Below, piece by piece: positions 1-4,947 of a stretch of 12,060 nt of DNA (position 1 is the stretch's first letter; every line of letters begins with the position of its first letter). The notes below the pieces were generated by a model, which was not told the origin of the DNA, ran no database searches, and saw only the letters and a list, made by a program, of their open reading frames with translations. Where the stretch lies: NCBI GenBank assembly GCA_023230025.1, contig JALNYD010000060.1, forward strand, positions 1 through 12,060, in the 5' to 3' direction. A program made the translations under genes and the position numbers. Source of the stretch: Candidatus Cloacimonadota bacterium. GTDB lineage: Bacteria; Cloacimonadota; Cloacimonadia; Cloacimonadales; Cloacimonadaceae.

Positions 1-125
1 AATGAAATTTACTAAAACTATGTCCAAGTGGTTTTCTGCAAATGCTTTTCGGATATCCTATTCTCTCTTAGACTTACCTATTTTGTCCAAGTGATCGCTA
101 TTTGCAGATTTCAGTGACTCTTTAT
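1..125 (+). repeat. MITE-like intergenic repeat, copy 1 (right-hand part, cut by window start)
   Basis: This stretch matches 270-394 along its whole length: both begin with a gaaattta block, carry 'ctattttgtcca' and 'gatcgctat', and end in 'gactctttata'. Its last bases, 100-123, form the right terminal repeat and are the exact reverse complement of 11939-11962, the left end of another copy. It joins copy 2 directly, so the two lie head to tail. No ORF here has a coding signature. The family assignment rests on comparison within this window; the mobile nature is inferred. Confidence 0.75.
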
Positions 126-394
126 ACGAAATCTGCAAATGCCAAAACAGATATAAATCCAATACCATAAATGTGACCTGACGAACACATATTGGTATAT
201 AGCAGATATCATTACGGGTACTGAATTTTGATTTGAAGCTGAATTTAGTGACAACCACTTGGACAAAGCAGTGAAATTTATTAAAAAAATGTCCAGGTGT
301 TTTTTCTTCAAATGCTGTTTGGATATGTTTTTCTATCATCGACTTATCTATTTTGTCCATTGATCGCTATTGCAGATTTAAGTGACTCTTTATA
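126..394 (+). repeat. MITE-like intergenic repeat, copy 2 (lacks about 35 bp of its left end)
   Basis: Bases 129-215 align almost without gaps (one single-base indel) to 11973-12060, including the shared ending 'atatcattac'. Bases 270-394 repeat copy 1. Compared with the full-length copy at 4299-4602, this one lacks the left terminal repeat and starts at the second, subterminal 'gaaatctgcaaat' motif. The junction with copy 1 creates a perfect 12-bp inverted repeat (100-111 and 129-140, 17-nt loop) that could form a hairpin in DNA or RNA. No transposase or other coding sequence is present. Confidence 0.75.
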
Positions 395-430
395 GTATTC
401 ATCTATGTCGGCAATACGCTTAATCGTCAT

Positions 431-473
431 GCCAAGTATTGGCTTGACAAAAAAGGCAGAGCAGAATCTTAAT
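431..473 (+). promoter_or_regulatory. Predicted fetAB promoter with adjacent small inverted repeat
   Basis: A perfect -35 hexamer TTGACA lies at 444-449. After an 18-nt spacer comes a moderate -10 box, CTTAAT, at 468-473. Just upstream, GCCAAgtaTTGGC (431-443) is a perfect 5-bp inverted repeat touching the -35 box, a possible operator. Transcription from this site would begin at about 480, downstream of the in-frame ATG at 476, which supports the later fetA start at 518. Read by eye, not tested. Confidence 0.4.
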
Positions 474-517
474 TTATGAATCATAAGATTTATCTTCATT
501 TTAGCATAGGAGAGACA

Positions 518-1183
518 ATGCAAAATCTGCTTTCTATAGACATCAAAAGATTGTATCACAAGGATCTAACTCTGATGAGGGATCTATCGCTTCGCGTCCA
601 AAGCGATGAAAGGATCATCATCATCGGACCCACAGGAGGCGGCAAAAGTTCGCTGCTAAATACTTTTAATCTGATGAATCAAAGCTATGATGGTGAGATC
701 CTTTTTGAGGGCATTCCCCTTCAAGCCTGTCCGCCGCAGGTTCTCAGGACTCGGATCTGCATGGTGATGCAAGAACCTTTTCTGGGTGAAGGGACGGTGC
801 AGGAGGTGCTTAATGAGCCCCTAACTTACGCTGCGATAAAATCCTATGACCATGAAGATCGAGACCTAAGAACTGCCTCACTTTTTGAGAGCTTTCAATT
901 GCCGATCAAGTATCTCGACAAGAAGGCTGATCTGCTCTCAGGTGGCGAAAAACAGCGCGTTGCTCTCATTCGTGTGCTACTTTTGAGGCCACAGATCTTG
1001 TTATTGGATGAAATCAGTTCTGCTTTGGACCAAGAAACCTCAGGGATTATTTCCAAATGTATCTTTGACAATTTCCCCGGCACAGTCATCGCCATCTCCC
1101 ACGATCCGCTATGGCAAAAGCATTGGAGCAGATCATGGAGATTGGAAGGCGGCAGAGTAATCGACAATAAGGAGCAGAACTAA
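518..1183 (+). CDS. fetA: ABC transporter ATP-binding protein, FetA/YbbL-like
   Basis: This is the ATPase subunit of a FetAB-type ABC transporter. In E. coli, FetAB is linked to iron export and peroxide resistance. The 221-residue protein is a single nucleotide-binding domain of normal length. Motifs: Walker A GPTGGGKSS (37-45), Q-loop Gln85 in MVMQEPF, signature LSGGEKQR (140-147), Walker B with catalytic glutamate in ILLLDE (160-165), H-loop His195 in AISHDP. An in-frame ATG at 476 would add 14 residues. I chose 518 because AGGAG (508-512) lies 5 nt upstream and the likely promoter is too close to allow the earlier start. The stop codon overlaps the fetB start by one base (TAATG), a sign of translational coupling. 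Subfamily identity depends mainly on the neighbouring UPF0014 permease; the transported metal cannot be read from the sequence. Confidence 0.88.
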   Translation: MQNLLSIDIKRLYHKDLTLMRDLSLRVQSDERIIIIGPTGGGKSSLLNTFNLMNQSYDGEILFEGIPLQACPPQVLRTRICMVMQEPFLGEGTVQEVLNEPLTYAAIKSYDHEDRDLRTASLFESFQLPIKYLDKKADLLSGGEKQRVALIRVLLLRPQILLLDEISSALDQETSGIISKCIFDNFPGTVIAISHDPLWQKHWSRSWRLEGGRVIDNKEQN

Positions 1184-1953
1184 TGGATATCAGTTATCTC
1201 AGTCTCGCACTTGCCCTGCTTTTGTTGCTCTATCCGCTCTTGATCTTTTCGCATCTTAAGCTAAAGCTTTCCAAACAGCTATTTATCTCCTTTGCTAGGA
1301 TGATCTTACAGCTCAGCCTGATGGGGGTCTGGCTCCAATTTCTTTTCAATCAGGAAAGCGGTTGGCTGACTCTTTTGTGGATGCTGGTAATGATCACAAA
1401 TGCCATCTTCACCCTGAAGGGTCGGCTCGGATTTCAGCGCAAGATCCTTATGCCCATCCTCACGATGGCACTTTTTTCCACCAGCTTGATCATCATGCCG
1501 TGGATATTGATCATGATCATCAAGCCGGATCCGCTTTTTGCACCGATGTATGCGATTCCAATCTATGGCATGGTGCTAGGCAACAGCATGAATAGCTGTG
1601 CCTTGGCGTTGGAACGCTTTGAGAATGGCTTGAGTGACAATTGGCGGGCGTATTACACGCGCATCAGCCTGGGGGCTAATCTCTGGGAAGCGGCACTGCC
1701 CACATTCCGGAAAGCCATGTATGCTTCGCTTCTGCCTCAGCTGCTTAGTGTCGCATCCATGGGAGTGGTGAGTCTTCCCGGGATGATGACGGGGCAGATC
1801 TTGGGAGGAGCCAGCCCTTTGGTCGCAATCAAATATCAGATGATGATCATGATCGCCATCTTTTCGGGAGTCTGCCTGACAGATTATCTGGCGATCCGGC
1901 TCTATCTGGTGAAGCGCTTTGACAGGTTCTTTATCCCTCGTGAGGGGGATTGA
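1183..1953 (+). CDS. fetB: ABC transporter permease, FetB/YbbM-like (UPF0014)
   Basis: This is the membrane subunit partner of fetA. The 256 residues hold about seven hydrophobic segments (roughly 6-24, 35-55, 61-77, 88-112, 120-140, 186-206 and 213-238), fitting the UPF0014 family in both length and layout. Family hallmarks are PIYGMVLGNSMN (126-137), an EAA-like coupling stretch RISLGANLWEAAL (160-172) and LPGMMTGQILGG (198-209), followed by SPLVAIKYQ. AAGGAG at 1169-1174 sits 8 nt before the ATG, inside the end of fetA. With FetA it should form a complete inner-membrane exporter, so no periplasmic binding protein is needed and none is seen. I infer iron or a related metal as substrate from the E. 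coli system. No T-tailed intrinsic terminator is visible downstream on this strand. Confidence 0.9.
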   Translation: MDISYLSLALALLLLLYPLLIFSHLKLKLSKQLFISFARMILQLSLMGVWLQFLFNQESGWLTLLWMLVMITNAIFTLKGRLGFQRKILMPILTMALFSTSLIIMPWILIMIIKPDPLFAPMYAIPIYGMVLGNSMNSCALALERFENGLSDNWRAYYTRISLGANLWEAALPTFRKAMYASLLPQLLSVASMGVVSLPGMMTGQILGGASPLVAIKYQMMIMIAIFSGVCLTDYLAIRLYLVKRFDRFFIPREGD

Positions 1954-2150
1954 GGAGTTACTGGGAATATCTCTCCGGCATTCAGGCCGTCCGGTGGCGA
2001 CAGTGGACGGTATGAAGCCCATGTCTGCAAGTTTCTGAGACCTCTGAAAACTCAAGCCCATTTGGCGAAGCTGTTGCAAAGCAGACTTTGTGCAGTGCTC
2101 ACTGCTTCGGCTCAGCTTGGCGATTGCTTCGAGGAATGGGTGTGTGAATT
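1954..2150. other. Intergenic stretch, nothing recognised
   Basis: This lies between the convergent fetB and the remnant's terminator. A ccgtcc/ggacgg inverted pair occurs around 1988-2011 but has no following T run, so I do not call it a fetAB terminator. The minus strand stays open from about 2145 into antisense fetB, but no family is recognisable and there is no convincing start. Confidence 0.4.
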
Positions 2151-2176
2151 AAAAAGGGCGGAAATGAATCCGCCCT
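2151..2176 (-). terminator. Intrinsic terminator downstream of the gene remnant
   Basis: On the minus strand a perfect 8-bp stem (AGGGCGGA / TCCGCCCT, loop of 6) is followed by a TTTTT run. The same hairpin, with one extra base in the stem, follows the giant gene at 4903-4929, so the terminator was copied together with the coding end. With no better hairpin after 2411, it may also end the transcript of the 2411-4210 gene. Confidence 0.75.
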
Positions 2177-2194
2177 GGCAGATAGTCTTTGGTA

Positions 2195-2342
2195 TTAGTT
2201 TCTTTTTGCGGGATTTTCTTTTACCGCGACCACTTTGAAGAAGCGGCGCGCGGCATCCATCGGAAGGCTGATGCTGGTGTTCGAGGTTTGCAAGAGGGGA
2301 GCAAAGCCGGCGTAGGGATTGTCCGATGCCAGAATTTTATTG
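2195..2342 (-). pseudogene. C-terminal remnant of a paralogue of the gingipain-deiminase gene
   Basis: Read on the minus strand, these ~50 codons encode the final FN3-like segment seen at the end of the giant protein, from KILASDNPYAGF to VVAVKENPAKRN and the stop. I see two residue differences over the 47 comparable positions (Thr to Ala and Ile to Asn relative to 2228-2274 of the large protein). DNA similarity runs on past the stop through the terminator, giving a near-identical block of about 190 bp (2151-2341 versus 4903-5094). Upstream the similarity ends sharply at about 2342. An in-frame stop follows within a few codons and the left end of a MITE-like repeat begins, so there is no start, signal peptide or remaining domains. 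It is either the leftover of a deleted paralogue or a partial duplication. A functional small peptide is unlikely. Confidence 0.8.
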
Positions 2343-2343
2343 G

Positions 2344-2400
2344 CTTTGGCATTTGCAGATTTCGGTTACCCAAATTGCATATTTCTCTAACTCTTTTCAC
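2344..2400 (-). repeat. MITE-like repeat, copy 3 (left end only)
   Basis: The reverse complement of this stretch starts TGAAAAGAGT and carries two gcaaat-type subterminal motifs separated by 'tgggtaacc'. It parallels 11937-11993 over its whole length. It stops at the junction with the gene remnant, so only the left ~57 bp of the element remains. Confidence 0.7.
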
Positions 2401-2410
2401 GCAGATAATT

Positions 2411-4210
2411 TTATGGTTTCAGATAGTCTTCTATAAAGAGTCGGTCCTTTGTGCCTACCCATTTTGATAGATTCATTAACCGCTGTCGATCAGGATACCA
2501 CACAACAGCAGTAACAGTATAGAACATATTCCGAGGAGGAATCACGTTTGTGCCGGGTAGGTTGACCCCGAGATGACGGAAAGAATTACTTGTGCTATAA
2601 CCTAGAAACACTTGATTTATGGGCTCTGGATCGGGAACGTTACTCCCATACAAGAAGTAGTATGAGACAGATATCGGATTGTTGTAAATATCTTGAGTAA
2701 CTGGTGTCCAATTCAATAGCATATCAAACCCATCAAGATTAACGGTTAGGTCCATTGGCTCTGTGGGCGGCACATAAAGACATGTACCCTGTAGTTCTAC
2801 CGCATATACTGGGGCTAAATGCGCGTTACTATATAGCCATAAGGTGTCCCGATATACACCAGGGTTAGCTGGGGTAAAATCAATCAAGAGATTATGAAAA
2901 TTACCTGGGTAGATACTGGTATTAAGCCAATTGTAGGTCACATTGTATTGGGATGCATGGTTGCTAATCGACCAAGAAGTTATTCGTAATGGAAGATAAC
3001 CTACATTCTGGATTTGCATGTTTATGCTGGGAGTGGTATCTGAAAGATATACGGTATCAAATTGAATGGAATTTGGAGTAACAGAGATTTCTGGCAAGAA
3101 GAACTCTGGTGATATCATGAATGGATTATCCATCACATCATAGATATGTAGATAATCTACATCAATTAGACGGATTAAACATTGGTTGGATATCGTATTT
3201 GGTACAGTGAAAGTAAATTGCTGAAGATTTGCTTCTACAGGTTCATCATTCAGAGAAGACCATGTAACTCCATTATTTGTTGAGAGTTGGATATCAAGTT
3301 CTGCAGAGCCGCTACTCGTCCAAGTTATCTGATACTGGTTTCCAATGTATAATTCTTCAAAACCCGTGGGGTAAGTGAGGTCAACCGTTGGATATTCGTC
3401 ACTTAATACCACAAGTGCTCCTCTTTCTCCCTGTGATAGATGACCTGGAACGTCACAAACAAAGGGATATGTTTGTCCCGGAACCAAATTGTAAGCCTTC
3501 CATGTGATTGCCCGAGTTTCTCCTGGTCCTACTCCGATTGCAATCGCACTTAGCTCCGGATCACTAAACAAGAGCACATGGGTCATATTATCAACTGAAG
3601 TCATATACATAGGTATTACTTGGTTCTTACGAACATACAATGTATCGGGAGCGAAGTTGCCTAATGCCGCGGTGATGTAAATAGAATTGAATAATCTACT
3701 ATTAGGCGATACCGGTGCGGTTTGTTGAGGGGCACCAGGAGATCCGGGACGTACAGTATTGTCTAAACCAGTAGGCATCCCATTTAATGTGATGTTTTCC
3801 GGATCAGAAGTAGGGCGCACCAGATTGAATGCCGCAAAATTGATGTTCGAATGAACACTCTCTGCTGATACATCAACAAGCACATACCCAGTATAATCTG
3901 TGTTTATAAATGTCCAATGGCTGGGGATTTGAACTGTTAACTGGTAAGTCCCTGGAGTAATGCCAGTAAAGCTATAAAACCCGTTGATATCTGGAACAGT
4001 GCTGTGGGTTGAGGGTCCTGTTAAGGTAACTAAAAAATCGAGATAGGGTTCATCAGCTTCTTTGGTGCCGTTATGGTTAAGATCATTAAAGACCACTCCA
4101 GAAACTGAATTTGTTCTATGGTTATCAATAGCATTCAAGCTCTGCATGGAGACTACTGACCATATCGCTATCATAAAAGTAAGAACCAAAAAATGTGTCA
4201 TCTTTTTCAT
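2411..4210 (-). CDS. Secreted multidomain protein: SdrD_B-like, cupredoxin-like, Ig-like, ASH-like, FN3-like
   Basis: This 599-residue protein is predicted to leave the cytoplasm through Sec: positively charged start MKKMTHF, hydrophobic core, likely cleavage after ...SLNA (about residue 27). Domains in order: SdrD_B-like β-sandwich (about 35-125, VFNDLNHNGTKEADEP); linker; cupredoxin-like fold (about 174-269) with candidate copper ligands His211, Cys252 and His257 (CDVPGH); Ig-like repeat of the 'IxxSTNNGVTW' type (about 273-368); ASH/choice-of-anchor-like domain (about 372-477); FN3-like domain (about 480-575). The axial copper position usually filled by Met (PGH...GM.G) is Glu262. An in-frame ATG at 4249 is possible, but I chose 4210: AGAGG lies about 7 nt upstream and the predicted -10 box (4239-4244) would leave the earlier ATG untranscribed. 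No C-terminal sorting domain or membrane anchor is seen. Function is unknown; extracellular copper or electron-transfer binding is only a hypothesis. Confidence 0.85.
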   Translation of the reverse strand: MKKMTHFLVLTFMIAIWSVVSMQSLNAIDNHRTNSVSGVVFNDLNHNGTKEADEPYLDFLVTLTGPSTHSTVPDINGFYSFTGITPGTYQLTVQIPSHWTFINTDYTGYVLVDVSAESVHSNINFAAFNLVRPTSDPENITLNGMPTGLDNTVRPGSPGAPQQTAPVSPNSRLFNSIYITAALGNFAPDTLYVRKNQVIPMYMTSVDNMTHVLLFSDPELSAIAIGVGPGETRAITWKAYNLVPGQTYPFVCDVPGHLSQGERGALVVLSDEYPTVDLTYPTGFEELYIGNQYQITWTSSGSAELDIQLSTNNGVTWSSLNDEPVEANLQQFTFTVPNTISNQCLIRLIDVDYLHIYDVMDNPFMISPEFFLPEISVTPNSIQFDTVYLSDTTPSINMQIQNVGYLPLRITSWSISNHASQYNVTYNWLNTSIYPGNFHNLLIDFTPANPGVYRDTLWLYSNAHLAPVYAVELQGTCLYVPPTEPMDLTVNLDGFDMLLNWTPVTQDIYNNPISVSYYFLYGSNVPDPEPINQVFLGYSTSNSFRHLGVNLPGTNVIPPRNMFYTVTAVVWYPDRQRLMNLSKWVGTKDRLFIEDYLKP

Positions 4211-4238
4211 TGTGCCGCCTCTCTTTTCAAATATGAGC

Positions 4239-4266
4239 AATTTAACCAATGTACCTTTCTTGTCAA
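4239..4266 (-). promoter_or_regulatory. Predicted promoter of the cupredoxin-domain gene
   Basis: On the minus strand, a perfect TTGACA (4261-4266) is followed after 16 nt by TAAATT (4239-4244), which matches four of six consensus positions. Transcription would begin near 4232, about 20 nt before the chosen ATG at 4210. Identified by eye only. Confidence 0.4.
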
Positions 4267-4298
4267 TCTCTTTCTCTCAGCTTAATCTACGTGCTGCT

Positions 4299-4602
4299 TA
4301 TAAAGAGTAACATAACTCTGCAAACAATGATCACTTGGACAAGTTAAGTCGATGAGAGTAAAGAATATCTGAAAAGCATTTGCAGAAAAACCAATGTACT
4401 TTGTTTCAGTATGTTTCAATGATTTGATTATAAAACTTCAATTCGGACACTACATTATTTCCAAGTGGTTGTCAGACTCTTCCGCTTCATACTAAGTACA
4501 GCGATATGGATTTTGCAAGATAGTATTCTGGAGATTAGATTGTAAAGGTTTAGGCATTTACAAATATCTATAACCCGAAATGCAAGTCTCACAGACTCTT
4601 TT
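4299..4602 (-). repeat. MITE-like repeat, copy 4 (only full-length copy)
   Basis: Read on the minus strand, the element starts at 4602 with AAAAGAGTCTGTGAG and ends at 4299 with ACTCTTTATA. The two ends are imperfect terminal inverted repeats (AAAGAGT...TGCA at both). Between them come the subterminal motif pair, the centre shared with 126-269 ('ccaagtggttgtc' at 4461-4473) and the right half shared with 1-125 and 270-394 (tgatcacttggaca at 4328-4341). It is about 304 bp long, AT-rich and non-coding. I see no convincing target-site duplication. Divergence from the other copies suggests an old insertion. Confidence 0.7.
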
Positions 4603-4902
4603 CAGCTCTTTTGTTGTTTGACCACATCTCATAAACCTCCCGAAGTGTTCCTTAGCCCGGCTTGGGAACTCTTCAAGATGTCCTTGAGTGGTGAACAGTC
4701 TGGAACCTTGCGTGGGGTGGGATAGATCCTAAGCTCTATGGATATATGGGAGTTGAAGCTGTTCTGCAAAGAGTATACTGAACTCCGGACAAGATTATCT
4801 TGATCTTCGCTATGATAACCAATTAGCAAAGATGACACACAAGTGGGGCAATTCTTAAGATGTATGTGACAGCTGAATCAAGCATACAATTGGATGGGTA
4901 AG
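4603..4902. other. Intergenic stretch, nothing recognised
   Basis: This lies between the full-length repeat and the giant gene's terminator. A short GTG-initiated frame (4629-4838, minus strand, 69 codons) has no ribosome-binding site, no recognisable family and no repeat similarity to other parts of the window. I treat the region as non-coding. Confidence 0.4.
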
Positions 4903-4929
4903 AAAAAGGGCGGAAATGAATCCGGCCCT
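4903..4929 (-). terminator. Intrinsic terminator of the gingipain-deiminase gene
   Basis: On the minus strand, AGGGCCGGA / TCCGCCCT forms a stem with one bulged base, followed by TTTTT, about 19 nt after the stop codon. It is nearly identical to 2151-2176. Confidence 0.75.
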
Positions 4930-4947
4930 GATCGATAGTCTTTGGTA

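Noticed and set aside
1..394. Possible CRISPR array, because of the recurring motifs
   Set aside because: The repeats are about 125-300 bp units with diverged copies and inverted ends, not short identical repeats with unique spacers, and no cas gene is present.
58..559. Overlapping small minus-strand frames in the first 560 bases
   Set aside because: They lie mainly in repeat copies 1 and 2 and run antisense into the fetA start; their peptides reflect AT-rich repeat sequence and lack start signals.
1988..2011. ccgtcc/ggacgg hairpin as a fetAB terminator
   Set aside because: The 6-bp stem has a 12-nt loop and no following T run.
1576..2145. Long open frame on the minus strand, antisense to fetB and extending into the spacer
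   Set aside because: Most of it lies opposite a well-supported UPF0014 gene, it has no ribosome-binding site or recognisable family, and its sequence inside fetB looks like a shadow frame. The part outside fetB is too short to judge.
2189..2467. Plus-strand 92-codon frame
   Set aside because: It is the antisense of the paralogue remnant and of repeat copy 3; the minus strand clearly explains the conservation.
4629..4838. 69-codon GTG-started frame on the minus strand
   Set aside because: No ribosome-binding site, no signal peptide or motif, and no similarity to anything else in the window.
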